Assembly (NCBI GenBank): GCA_018056275.1
Contig: JAGPFW010000019.1
Span: 1 to 12,578, forward strand
DNA from: Patescibacteria group bacterium
Lineage (GTDB): Bacteria > Patescibacteriota > WWE3 > UBA101185 > UBA10185
Reading direction: 5' to 3'
DNA length: 12,578 nucleotides
Part shown: piece after piece, positions 1-7,074 of the stretch
Layout: each line of letters begins with the position of its first letter
How positions within the stretch are numbered: position 1 is the first letter of the stretch
Notes under the pieces: model-generated
Told to the model about the DNA's origin: nothing
The model's database searches: none
Seen by the model: only the letters and a program-made list of their open reading frames with translations
Program-made: the position numbers and the translations under genes

Positions 1-913
1 GAATAATATAGCCATCAAATCCAGCATAATAATTTTCTAATATTTCGTAAGGTTTATGCCCTAAAAAGTAAATGTTTTTATATTTATCCAACCCTAAAGA
101 AGACAAATCAGCCTTTTTGTCCTGCAATGCTATTTGGCCAATCAAAACAAAAGATATATTGGGATTCTTTTGCGCCAACAAAGCCATCAATTCCGCATCA
201 AACTTATACGCATCCAAAGCTCCGGTAAAACCTACTCTAGGGCGAGGGATTTGTTCTAGGTCCTGCGGCAAACTTTTTATCCTGTTTTTTACATCAAAAA
301 ACTTTTTATAGTCCCCAACATTTGGCGTAAAATAAACATTTTCATTGTACTGCCTGAGTTTATCTGCTAAACCTGGTGCTGTTGCAAAAACAAGCTTTGC
401 ACTTGTTGCTAAATATTTCTCTTTTGCCCGTACCTTTGCTTTTTTCTCAGGGGTATTGTTCCTTGGGAACCCTTCATAATTATCAACACAATCATAGATA
501 AGCAAATCGTGAGGGATTGTACTTACATATGTAGGAATATGAGCAATCTCCACATGATAAACCCATAATAAAGTTTTTCTGTCTGTGGAAAAAAACTTTT
601 TTGATAACGCCCTTATGCGAAGAGCGTGTAATTTTGAGGTTATTGTTGTTAAAGGAATGAGATTTATTGGAGTATAGATTTGCGCCCCAGAAGAAGATTT
701 TTTCTGTTGAGTAAAAATACGTTTTAAACCCCAATGACCTCTCAATATTTGACGAGCAAACACCCTTCCCAAGTTTATCGGGGGATCTACAAATAAAACA
801 TTATGCCCTAGCTTTGCCATACGGGACATAACATGCCGTTTATTCGTCCAGTTAGGGAAATCCCAAAGTTGGTTTGAAAGGCAGATTATGTTGTATTTTT
901 GTTCTTCTGGCAT
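1..913 (-). CDS. GT4-like (GT-B fold) glycosyltransferase, 3' end cut by window edge
   Basis: Reading from an ATG at 911-913, 304 residues are open to the window edge; the C-terminus lies outside. The N-terminal half starts with a short beta strand and a conserved-looking stretch ending in GHNVLFVDPP (about 36-45), as in cytosolic GT-B transferases resembling the TuaH/GT4 group. Around 139-148 is IYDCVDNYEG, a motif typical of that group, and at 196-206 is TPNVGDYKKFF, the usual PNGVD-x-x-F linker into the donor-binding domain. PRVGFTGALD (225-234) opens the second Rossmann domain. The role would be transfer of a nucleotide-activated sugar to a lipid-linked glycan at the inner membrane face. 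I see no Shine-Dalgarno site; a TATAAT box lies 22 nt upstream. The donor-phosphate-binding E-x7-E region is beyond the edge, so the sugar cannot be guessed. The fold assignment is firm; the TuaH likeness is from memory of the family. Confidence 0.88.
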   Translation of the reverse strand, partial: MPEEQKYNIICLSNQLWDFPNWTNKRHVMSRMAKLGHNVLFVDPPINLGRVFARQILRGHWGLKRIFTQQKKSSSGAQIYTPINLIPLTTITSKLHALRIRALSKKFFSTDRKTLLWVYHVEIAHIPTYVSTIPHDLLIYDCVDNYEGFPRNNTPEKKAKVRAKEKYLATSAKLVFATAPGLADKLRQYNENVYFTPNVGDYKKFFDVKNRIKSLPQDLEQIPRPRVGFTGALDAYKFDAELMALLAQKNPNISFVLIGQIALQDKKADLSSLGLDKYKNIYFLGHKPYEILENYYAGFDGYII

Positions 914-935
914 AAGATCTTTATGAGCTATGGCT

Positions 936-941
936 ATTATA
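936..941 (-). promoter_or_regulatory. Candidate -10 box for the left-edge glycosyltransferase
   Basis: A perfect TATAAT lies 22 nt before the ATG at 913, in the 114-bp gap after the GT2 gene. No good -35 hexamer is seen at 16-18 bp. The TG dinucleotide directly abuts the box and so is one base off the extended -10 position. In AT-rich DNA a chance match is possible. Confidence 0.4.
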
Positions 942-1027
942 CAGGATTAAGGGTGGAATAAAGGACATTTTGAGAAGGAACTATACATAAATGTAATAAA
1001 ACAATAATCTAAAATTAAAAAGAGGCG

Positions 1028-1930
1028 CTACTTTAGACATTCAATAAGCACGCGCACCACACCTAAAAAACGGGTAGAAAAAATCATTAAATAAACAACA
1101 ATCTTTGGATACTTGCCTACATAATGCTTTTTTAAAAACAATTCCATTGCTTGCGCAGAAAGTTTTTGCATTTTTAATCTATGCTGTAATGGTTGCTTAA
1201 ATTTTTCTCTTGTTGTTTTCCTAATGCCCAAGGAAGACCCTTTTAAATGTTTGGCACTCCACTGCGGAAGATACATTATTTTCCAACCTGCCTGTTTTAT
1301 TCTATAGCAAATATCTACATCTTCCCCATATAAGAAGAAGTTTTCATCAAAACCCCCAAGCTCTTGTAAAAGGTTTTTTCTAGTAAACATAAAGTGAGAA
1401 ATTAAAAGATCAATTTCATGTTCTTCATTCAAGTTTTTTTGAGGCAAAAAGTAGCCGTTAAAAAAAGGAGATTTTGGGAAAAGCTTGTTTAAACCTGTTA
1501 ATTTTGTGAATGAAATCCAAGGGGTGGGAAAGGCTCGGTGTGCATCCATGTCCAAAGTTCCATCCGCTAAAACTAGTTTGCATGTAGCAGCACCAACATC
1601 GGGACGGGATGCAAAATAATCAACAAGGCCTGTTATGGTTTCCTTTTCTGGGAATGCGTCTGTACCTAAAAATAAGATGTATTCATGCAACGCCTGTTCT
1701 AAAGCTAGATTATAGGCTTTGGAAAGCCCAACATTAGCACCTTTTATAAGATTTACCCATGGGAATTCGCTTTCTATAATTGGCGCGGAATCATTATTGG
1801 AAGGTTGGTTTTTAATAATAACTTCTATAGGGAAATTAACTGAGTCTACAATGTCTTTAAGGTTGTTAAGGCAATCTCTAATATAGGCAGAGTCGTTGTA
1901 GGCACAAAGAATTATGGAGAGTGGTTTCAT
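1028..1930 (-). CDS. GT2 family glycosyltransferase (rhamnosyltransferase-like) with an altered donor-site motif
   Basis: This is a 300-residue GT-A fold enzyme of family 2, which transfers a sugar from a nucleotide donor on the cytosolic side. Visible motifs are SIILCAYND (5-13, first beta strand), ANVGLSKAYNLAL (65-77), LFLGTD (86-91, the DXD-equivalent), GGFDENFFLYGEDVDICYR (192-210, with the acceptor-site ED pair), and HLKGSS (228-233). The C-terminus (about 273-298) is hydrophobic and probably sits on or in the membrane. The length is usual for rhamnosyltransferase-like GT2 proteins. Oddly, the family's VVDN motif, whose Asp contacts the nucleotide, reads IIKN here (38-41), so Lys replaces Asp. 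The ATG is preceded by no Shine-Dalgarno site but by an extended -10-like TAGAAT ending 6 nt upstream. The gene lies 82 bp downstream of the 472-residue GT-C gene. Donor and acceptor are unknown. Confidence 0.92.
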   Translation of the reverse strand: MKPLSIILCAYNDSAYIRDCLNNLKDIVDSVNFPIEVIIKNQPSNNDSAPIIESEFPWVNLIKGANVGLSKAYNLALEQALHEYILFLGTDAFPEKETITGLVDYFASRPDVGAATCKLVLADGTLDMDAHRAFPTPWISFTKLTGLNKLFPKSPFFNGYFLPQKNLNEEHEIDLLISHFMFTRKNLLQELGGFDENFFLYGEDVDICYRIKQAGWKIMYLPQWSAKHLKGSSLGIRKTTREKFKQPLQHRLKMQKLSAQAMELFLKKHYVGKYPKIVVYLMIFSTRFLGVVRVLIECLK

Positions 1931-1936
1931 ATGGTC

Positions 1937-1945
1937 ATTCTATCA
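1937..1945 (-). promoter_or_regulatory. Extended -10 box (TGATAGAAT) abutting the GT2 start
   Basis: The minus strand reads TTTTTGATAGAAT and then 6 nt to the ATG at 1930. It matches the element before the 472-residue GT-C gene at 12 of 13 positions, with identical spacing. The TGn extension is present and no good -35 is seen. The implied start of transcription is at or next to the A of the ATG, so the message would be leaderless. Confidence 0.45.
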
Positions 1946-2012
1946 AAAATGTGATTCTCTTATATAAAGACCTTCCAAAACTTAAGGAACAACTGAAAAA
2001 AATCCTAAAAAG

Positions 2013-3431
2013 TTAAAAAGGGGAAGTCCGTAATCCAAACTTTACCAAAACGCGACGAATATTAAAGGCTACTTCGCTGTCTTTTAGGGACCAGAGCCAA
2101 GCAGTTTCCCTAAAACCGTCATCATAAGCCGCGTGCCAAATCCCATCGTAAAAGATTACCCCCATAAACTGAACCAACACAGAGATACCTAAAAGTATAT
2201 AAAACAACTTTTTATATTGGAAAAAGTAAGCAGACTTTACAAAAGGCACTAAAAGTAAAACCAAAAAAGGCAATATGTCTGACGCCATACGGTAACCAAA
2301 AGACCAACCGCCATACCAATGTTTCCAAAAACCTAGAACCAAAATATGCAACAAAATTATATTTACAAAAGCAGCATATTCTAAGGCGTTAGGTTCCTGT
2401 CGCCACTTTTTTAGGGATAAATAAGCCCCAACGATAGAGAAAATAAAAATGGGTGAGTAAACTAAGATTCCTTTGCTAGGTGAAATCCAAAGACCTAAAA
2501 AACCTTCGGGGAAGCGACCTTGCCACTCGGTAAAAATTTGATTTGAATATCCCTGATTAGCAATAGTTCCATAATATGTTTGGTTGTACCAAAAGAAAAA
2601 AAGGGCGGGAATTGCAAAACCTAAAGCAATGGTTATCAAACAGTACACAAAATTTTTTTCTCCAAGCCTCATATTACTCGTAATGTCTAAAGAAAGTGGA
2701 TGTCTTTTAATAAATCCATTAAATAGAACAAGAAGTCCTATTATTACAATGACTATGCCAGATGTGGGGCGAGAAAGAAGCATCAAACCAAAAAACAGAC
2801 CTAAAAGAAAATCTTTTTTTTCATAAAATGCTAAAAGAGCAAGTATTGTAAATAGTTGAACCGTTCCGTGTTGCCATAAAGCTTGTGAGATGTGCGCAAA
2901 GTTTACGGTTGCAAAAAGGTATATAACTGTTAATAAAAAGGATTTCTGCTTCCAAAGGGTGACGGATGAGTCTTCTTCTTGGAAAAAATGTTTTTTCAGA
3001 AGTAAATAAAAGAAACCACCAGAAAAGGCTACAATAAAAGAGGAAGATAAACTGGCGAGGATTTCTACATTCTCCCACGAGGCGCTAACTCCCAAAATAA
3101 CAGGGAAAAAATATATGGGAAGAGCTAGAAGAGGCGTTATTATTGGAAAAGCGGATACAAAATGACCTGCTTCGGTTTTGCGTAGATAATAAGGGACGAA
3201 GGATTTTTCCTGCTTTTTATCGTCAGGGTGCGGATAACGATTAATTAGTATATCGTAATAAGAGTCTAAAAAGATGTGACCTTCTTTAAGAATTGAAAAA
3301 GGAATGAACATAGCAGGTAAAGTATCCTCGGATTGAATTGCTAGCTTATTGACACCGGTTTTATAGGGAATTAGCCAAGAAAAAAAGAAAATGAAAGCGG
3401 AAAGAAATATTATTTTAGAAAAATTCTTCAC
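2013..3431 (-). CDS. GT-C-type polytopic membrane glycosyltransferase (PMT/ArnT-like), 472 aa
   Basis: This is an integral membrane protein with about ten or more helices. The first is a signal-anchor (7-22), followed by an extracytoplasmic loop bearing SEDTLP (34-39), where acidic residues match the catalytic position of GT-C enzymes that use polyprenyl-phosphate sugars. Further family-like motifs are ALWQHGT (184-190), LSRPT (219-223), NQTYYGT (283-289), ISPSKGILVYSP (316-327) and HWYGGWSFGYRMASDILP (371-388). The start is a GTG (3429-3431): an in-frame TAG lies four codons upstream, and the next Met would remove the first helix, so GTG is well supported. No Shine-Dalgarno site is seen. The neighbouring TIM-barrel gene's terminator ends about 15 nt upstream, so this gene needs its own promoter; an extended -10 (TGCTAGAAT) ends 6 nt before the GTG. 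The likely role is adding a sugar to a glycan or protein on the outer face of the membrane; the substrate is unknown. Confidence 0.85.
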   Translation of the reverse strand: MKNFSKIIFLSAFIFFFSWLIPYKTGVNKLAIQSEDTLPAMFIPFSILKEGHIFLDSYYDILINRYPHPDDKKQEKSFVPYYLRKTEAGHFVSAFPIITPLLALPIYFFPVILGVSASWENVEILASLSSSFIVAFSGGFFYLLLKKHFFQEEDSSVTLWKQKSFLLTVIYLFATVNFAHISQALWQHGTVQLFTILALLAFYEKKDFLLGLFFGLMLLSRPTSGIVIVIIGLLVLFNGFIKRHPLSLDITSNMRLGEKNFVYCLITIALGFAIPALFFFWYNQTYYGTIANQGYSNQIFTEWQGRFPEGFLGLWISPSKGILVYSPIFIFSIVGAYLSLKKWRQEPNALEYAAFVNIILLHILVLGFWKHWYGGWSFGYRMASDILPFLVLLLVPFVKSAYFFQYKKLFYILLGISVLVQFMGVIFYDGIWHAAYDDGFRETAWLWSLKDSEVAFNIRRVLVKFGLRTSPF

Positions 3432-3437
3432 CTGTAT

Positions 3438-3446
3438 ATTCTAGCA
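3438..3446 (-). promoter_or_regulatory. Extended -10 box (TGCTAGAAT) at the 472-aa GT-C gene start
   Basis: The TAGAAT hexamer ends 6 nt before the GTG start and has a TGn extension. The T of the TG is also the last base of the upstream terminator's T-tract. There is no usable -35 because that position falls inside the terminator stem-loop. The element is nearly identical to that before the GT2 gene at 1930. Confidence 0.45.
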
Positions 3447-3486
3447 AAAAGAAAACCCCCGAGAGTTTAAAAACATATCGGGGGTT
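3446..3486 (-). terminator. Rho-independent terminator of the TIM-barrel gene
   Basis: The minus strand reads AACCCCCGA, a 15-nt loop, then TCGGGGGTT, a perfect 9-bp stem (3478-3486 with 3454-3462). A T-rich tail (TTTTCTTTTT) follows at 3446-3455. The stem starts 18 nt after the stop of the TIM-barrel gene. It is a canonical intrinsic terminator and the only clear one in the window. Confidence 0.9.
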
Positions 3487-3504
3487 AAAAAAGCGACTCA
3501 ACAT

Positions 3505-4245
3505 TCAACCTAGGTAATTGAGGGTCTGAAGACGAAGCCGGGATAGCCATGCTACCAAAGGTTTCTTCCGCAACATCAGAGGAGGAAAAGCTTCCAAAAT
3601 AGCAGGAACATTTGGAGCCTTTTCACGGAGAAGCAGAAGCATCTCCGTAAGTCCTAACTTTTCGCCCCGCAGAAAGGTTGAGATTTCCTCTCGCGTGGGG
3701 TGAACATGAATCAGAGAAATAGCCCCCTCTGGGAGTGCCATCAAAAGGTCTTCCCAAACCCAAGGGTTTAACCCGGTCTCTCTGTGGGGGCGACGAACAT
3801 GAAGTGTATCCCAACACACATGTCCGCCATTCCGACAAAAACAAACATACTGCTGGGGGTCATCCCAAAACTCTGGATGGATCTCCAGAGCTCCCTCCTC
3901 CTCCACGCGATGAACGGACTTTATTGCATGGGGAAATTCTGGTGCATATTTCCTACCAAAGAGCACCCAATCCAAAAAGGTAGGTGCGGGATCTCTCAAC
4001 AGGCCAAGAGTCCGACCGACAGCCTGCAAGAGACTCCCTTTGTTCCAGGGGTCCTCATAGGAGAGAACAAAGCCCCCTATGAATGCAGGATCCACTTCGG
4101 ACCAACCTCTCAAGGGAAGGTACTGGATCCCATCAAATCCTGCCTTGAAGGCTGTGTCCAAAGCATACCAAGGACCGACAGGTCCAACAGCGCCCAATCC
4201 TGTTGAAAGGGCGCTAACCCCATACTTTCGCATTTGCGATTTCAT
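3505..4245 (-). CDS. Xylose-isomerase-like TIM-barrel protein (sugar isomerase/AP-endonuclease-2 superfamily)
   Basis: This is a 246-residue soluble protein. Possible metal-site residues sit in the order seen in xylose-isomerase-like barrels: GFDGIQYLPLRG (36-47), SYEDPWN (62-68), EIHPE (121-125), CWDTLHVRRP (144-153, Asp and His), LIHVHP (178-183) and ILEAFP (216-221, Glu at 218). This family binds divalent metal and acts on sugars or DNA; which applies here cannot be told. The ATG is fixed by a strong Shine-Dalgarno site, AAAGGAGGA, 5 nt upstream. The gene has its own promoter and terminator. Sampled 60-bp stretches give about 47-53% GC against roughly 30-42% in its neighbours, and its codons are richer in G and C. 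It interrupts an otherwise continuous glycosyltransferase cluster, so it was probably acquired separately. The fold call is moderate and the function unknown. It could serve sugar metabolism, but nothing ties it to the glycan pathway. Confidence 0.75.
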   Translation of the reverse strand: MKSQMRKYGVSALSTGLGAVGPVGPWYALDTAFKAGFDGIQYLPLRGWSEVDPAFIGGFVLSYEDPWNKGSLLQAVGRTLGLLRDPAPTFLDWVLFGRKYAPEFPHAIKSVHRVEEEGALEIHPEFWDDPQQYVCFCRNGGHVCWDTLHVRRPHRETGLNPWVWEDLLMALPEGAISLIHVHPTREEISTFLRGEKLGLTEMLLLLREKAPNVPAILEAFPPLMLRKKPLVAWLSRLRLQTLNYLG

Positions 4246-4250
4246 ACCAA

Positions 4251-4259
4251 TCCTCCTTT
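4251..4259 (-). promoter_or_regulatory. Strong Shine-Dalgarno site of the TIM-barrel gene
   Basis: AAAGGAGGA sits 5 nt before the ATG and decides the start. It is the strongest ribosome-binding site in the window; most other genes lack one. Confidence 0.85.
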
Positions 4260-4295
4260 TTGGATTTTATTCAGTTTTCAATTTATACCTATAGT

Positions 4296-4304
4296 AGTAT
4301 ACCA
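4296..4304 (-). promoter_or_regulatory. Extended -10 promoter (TGGTATACT) of the TIM-barrel gene
   Basis: TATACT with a correctly placed TGn lies 50 nt before the ATG. This implies a leader of roughly 44 nt that contains the Shine-Dalgarno site. The -35 region is not convincing, as is usual for extended -10 promoters. It lies in the 98-bp gap after the 762-residue membrane-protein gene. Confidence 0.5.
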
Positions 4305-4343
4305 CGGACGGCCTAAAAAGAAAGAGGATATATTTGTTGGAGG

Positions 4344-6632
4344 CTACTCCAAATACTCATTTCTCAAAACAACAGCCTCATTCAAAGACCAAATTACAAA
4401 AGCATTGCCAACTAAACCTTCTTTTTTCAATTCCGTTGCGATAGAACCAAGATCAAATTCTGCACCATTTTTCCGGACATCTTCACGCAAAAAATCTCTT
4501 CCGTTTGGGGGAACGTGAGAAGAAAAAGAATAAACTTGCAATGATTGCCCTTGAATATAATTAGACTTTAGAACCTTACCTTGCGGGGCATAATCTAAAA
4601 ACGTTAGATCTAATGGGAAATTATTTTTAAAAAATTGCAAAGAGGTTATAAATTCTAAATCAAAACCAGAAAGTCCAAGAACAAGCGAAGCGTCCAATAT
4701 ATAAGGCATTTCCACAGGAACCACAAAAACAGGGTTGTCTCCTCTCAAACATCCTGGAAAATTTAGCAGATCAACTTTTCTTGTACTTACTTTGGATTTA
4801 TTATCTAGTTGATAAATTTCCAACTCTATTAAGGAGGGATTTAAATCCTGTAAGCAAGAAATCTCCAGTCGCAATGAATAGTTACCCAAATATTCAAACT
4901 TAAAATTGGGCAACATAAAAAAGGAAGAAACCTTATTCGTATAAAGCTCTTTTTGCAAATTCCTCATTTTTAAAACCGATTTTAAATAATCCTCCTTAGG
5001 CGCGCCCAACACTATGTAATCCCTAGAAAAGTCGGAATCTTTTGATAAAGGTTTATTTTCTATTTTTAAGTAATTCGGATGGTATACAAGAAAAGAATCA
5101 ATTAACAATGGGTGCGGAAAATCCCTCAAAATCATGGGATCATAAAAAACTTCGAATGTGCTGATTTTTTTATAGGGCAACATTACAATTTTATCTGTAA
5201 CATCAATTAGTTTTTGATATCTGCCTTCCGCTTTTTTATTGGATAGATAAAAATTTATTCCAAAGCTCAAAATGAATGTTAAGGAAACAACAGAAATCGC
5301 AATGGTTTTTTCTTTAGGAGAAAAAACAGGATTGGATTTTAGGAGGAGATAACTAAAATACAAGGACAAAGATAAAAGCGTGATTAAAAATGGCAACAAG
5401 GAAACTAAGTCACCTGCAAAACTTAAAAATATTCCCAAAACAACAAAGGACAATACTAAAAATTTGGTAAGGCTTGGATTAATAATATTTTTTTCCTCTT
5501 TAAACAACTTATTCAGGGAAGCTTGCGTAAGTTCCAGAAAACTTGGCAAAAAGTACATGCCTAATACAACGGCATATACAAGAATATAAGCATAAAAAAC
5601 AAATAAAGTCTTGTTTAAAGTTGTTATAGCCATTTTTATAGAGGAGGGGTTAAATACTACAGAAAAAAAGGTAGAAAAAGCCTCATAGTTGTATGAGTTG
5701 GTGTAACGAACCGTGGCAAAAATGGTTAGGGGAACAAAAAGTACTGCTCCCATAATTACCCCAAGGAGCAAAAAGTCGTGGATACGCATAAAAGTAAGAA
5801 CCATATTATTGTAGTAATCAACATAAGTTTGCTTTTTGAGGAAATCCTTTGGGGAATGCACTAGGTGAACTAAGAGCTTCCTAAAAACTACTATAAAAAC
5901 TAAAAAAGAAAAAGCGTAAGTAAAAGTCTCAAATCCCCAACTTTTGAGTATATTAAACGGTTCAGAAGTGGGTGTAAGTTGGGGGGAAAAATCTGTAAAA
6001 TCTAGAGACCATCTATAAGATCCTAAATATTCAGTTAACTTTCCCCTAAAACTTGGCGTGTATAGAATTTGCTCGGGAATCACAATTATTTTGGGATTAT
6101 CTGCAGTGGATATGGCTATTTTTATATCTGAGGCAACTGGAGAAGTAGAAATAGAAACTAACTTTAGGTCAAGGGGTGCTACATAATCATAAGAGCATTC
6201 AAACTTCTCACTTTTATATGGGCTATCACAAATAAAAATGGTATTGCCAAAATTTAGGTCAAGAAACTCGTCGGAAGAGAAGACAAGTTGCCAATCTTTT
6301 GGGGATAAACTGGCAGGATTTGTGAAAAAACCTTTAGAATCTGTTATTTTTACAAAACCCTTAGGCAAGGGAGAACTAAAAGATAGCTTATTTAGAAATA
6401 TGTCCTTTGTAGTTTGAGAATCTTGGGTTGATTGATGGAAATAAAAACTGCCATCAAGAGGAATTTCCTCTCTTTCAACCCTTACGACAGGAAAGTTTAA
6501 TTCTTTTTTAAAATAATTCAAATAATAGTCAGAACGATCTCCCGCAGCTGCAAAACCCGGAAAAAAGACCATCCCCAAATTAAGGAGTATAAAAATGGCA
6601 AAAAAAGTTTTATTTTGTAAAAATCTTTTCAT
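4344..6632 (-). CDS. Unrecognised membrane protein: two ectodomains around a six-helix core, 762 aa
   Basis: I do not recognise this protein. A signal peptide (1-30, ending GFAAA) leads to a beta-rich soluble domain (about 31-230). Six likely helices follow (233-256, 286-308, 342-365, 389-407, 409-431, 443-464), then a second soluble domain (about 465-762). Lys/Arg-rich loops after helices 1, 3 and 5 fit the positive-inside rule and place both soluble domains outside. The protein has exactly four cysteines, two per ectodomain (135/146 and 593/628), which suggests one disulfide in each. I chose the ATG at 6632 because AAAGGA lies 8 nt upstream and the signal peptide starts there; an in-frame GTG at 6653 would add seven residues and lacks support. 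It overlaps the preceding small membrane gene by 23 bp, so they are probably translated together. No glycosyltransferase motifs are seen. A role in glycan export, surface anchoring or assembly is only a guess from context. Confidence 0.82.
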   Translation of the reverse strand: MKRFLQNKTFFAIFILLNLGMVFFPGFAAAGDRSDYYLNYFKKELNFPVVRVEREEIPLDGSFYFHQSTQDSQTTKDIFLNKLSFSSPLPKGFVKITDSKGFFTNPASLSPKDWQLVFSSDEFLDLNFGNTIFICDSPYKSEKFECSYDYVAPLDLKLVSISTSPVASDIKIAISTADNPKIIVIPEQILYTPSFRGKLTEYLGSYRWSLDFTDFSPQLTPTSEPFNILKSWGFETFTYAFSFLVFIVVFRKLLVHLVHSPKDFLKKQTYVDYYNNMVLTFMRIHDFLLLGVIMGAVLFVPLTIFATVRYTNSYNYEAFSTFFSVVFNPSSIKMAITTLNKTLFVFYAYILVYAVVLGMYFLPSFLELTQASLNKLFKEEKNIINPSLTKFLVLSFVVLGIFLSFAGDLVSLLPFLITLLSLSLYFSYLLLKSNPVFSPKEKTIAISVVSLTFILSFGINFYLSNKKAEGRYQKLIDVTDKIVMLPYKKISTFEVFYDPMILRDFPHPLLIDSFLVYHPNYLKIENKPLSKDSDFSRDYIVLGAPKEDYLKSVLKMRNLQKELYTNKVSSFFMLPNFKFEYLGNYSLRLEISCLQDLNPSLIELEIYQLDNKSKVSTRKVDLLNFPGCLRGDNPVFVVPVEMPYILDASLVLGLSGFDLEFITSLQFFKNNFPLDLTFLDYAPQGKVLKSNYIQGQSLQVYSFSSHVPPNGRDFLREDVRKNGAEFDLGSIATELKKEGLVGNAFVIWSLNEAVVLRNEYLE

Positions 6633-7029
6633 ATAAAATGTCCTTTGAAACACCCAATACCAAAGCTAAATAACACAATACAGCCATATATTCTGCTATT
6701 TTGTCCATTTTTAGGAGCAAAAAAAGTGGGGTCATACTCAAAAAAATAAGAGCCAGAATATAGACATACTTTCTGTCTACATTAAAGGCAAATAATAATG
6801 CCCAAGAGTTAAAAAGAGCCAAAAGGAAAAGAGCAATTCCAACAAATCTAAACCTTAAAATAGCAAAAAATGCTAATAGGGCAGGAAAAGCCAGTACAAG
6901 AAGAAATTGGGAAATTTTTACCTCAAACATTTTGGTCGCAATTTTATGGAAAGGAAATATGGCAAGAACGGGAATTAACCCAAAGGAAAGGGCAAATAAA
7001 AGGTTTGACGCTTTAATAAAAGTAAACAT
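6610..7029 (-). CDS. Small five-helix membrane protein, partner of the 762-aa protein
   Basis: This 139-residue, very hydrophobic protein has about five helices (8-26, 39-58, 62-82, 88-106, 110-128) joined by short loops, with basic residues at HK (28-29), RFR (59-61) and RK (86-87). No known family is recognised. It is the first gene of a two-gene unit: its last 23 bp overlap the start of the large membrane-protein gene, which points to coupled translation and a possible complex. The ATG at 7029 has no Shine-Dalgarno site. A perfect TATAAT ends 8 nt upstream, so the transcript may start at or near the ATG. Upstream lies a 201-bp gap with a tandem repeat. It could be a subunit or membrane chaperone of its partner, or a shortened polytopic glycan-export component; the sequence does not decide. 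Confidence 0.78.
   Translation of the reverse strand: MFTFIKASNLLFALSFGLIPVLAIFPFHKIATKMFEVKISQFLLVLAFPALLAFFAILRFRFVGIALFLLALFNSWALLFAFNVDRKYVYILALIFLSMTPLFLLLKMDKIAEYMAVLCYLALVLGVSKDILYEKIFTK
6641..6646 (-). promoter_or_regulatory. Shine-Dalgarno site deciding the 762-aa protein start
   Basis: AAAGGA lies 8 nt before the ATG at 6632, inside the end of the upstream small membrane gene. It favours this ATG over an in-frame GTG at 6653. Confidence 0.6.
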
Positions 7030-7037
7030 ACACGGGC

Positions 7038-7043
7038 ATTATA
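7038..7043 (-). promoter_or_regulatory. Perfect -10 box (TATAAT) 8 nt before the small membrane-protein start
   Basis: TATAAT is followed by 8 nt and the ATG at 7029. A 4/6 -35 match (TAAACA) lies about 18 bp upstream. A transcription start at the usual distance would coincide with the start codon and give a leaderless message for the two-gene membrane unit. Confidence 0.5.
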
Positions 7044-7074
7044 GCGAAATTTCATTAAAAGTGTTTACTCCAAC

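Noticed and set aside
72..311. Plus-strand open frame of 79 codons
   Set aside because: It lies wholly opposite the left-edge GT4 gene, whose minus-strand frame has clear family motifs. The plus-strand peptide has none.
492..734. Minus-strand open frame of 80 codons
   Set aside because: It is another frame of the same GT4 gene region. The long frame with IYDCVDNYEG is continuous through it, so there is no sign of a frameshift.
955..1027. Possible terminator after the GT2 gene at 1028
   Set aside because: Only a weak AT-rich palindrome (TACATTTATGTA) is present, with no GC stem or T-tract in the right place.
2821..3078. Minus-strand open frame of 85 codons inside the 472-residue GT-C gene
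   Set aside because: Out-of-frame shadow of a gene whose frame is unbroken and rich in membrane helices.
3735..4206. Overlapping plus-strand open frames opposite the TIM-barrel gene
   Set aside because: The higher GC content of this gene lengthens antisense frames. The minus-strand frame has SD site, promoter, terminator and barrel motifs; the antisense ones have none.
4234..4518. Plus-strand open frame of 94 codons crossing the promoter gap
   Set aside because: It is antisense to the end of the 762-residue protein and to the TIM-barrel promoter region, with no family likeness or ribosome-binding site.
6633..6653. Seven-residue N-terminal extension of the 762-residue protein from a GTG
   Set aside because: It lacks a ribosome-binding site, while the ATG at 6632 has AAAGGA at 8 nt and begins a normal signal peptide.
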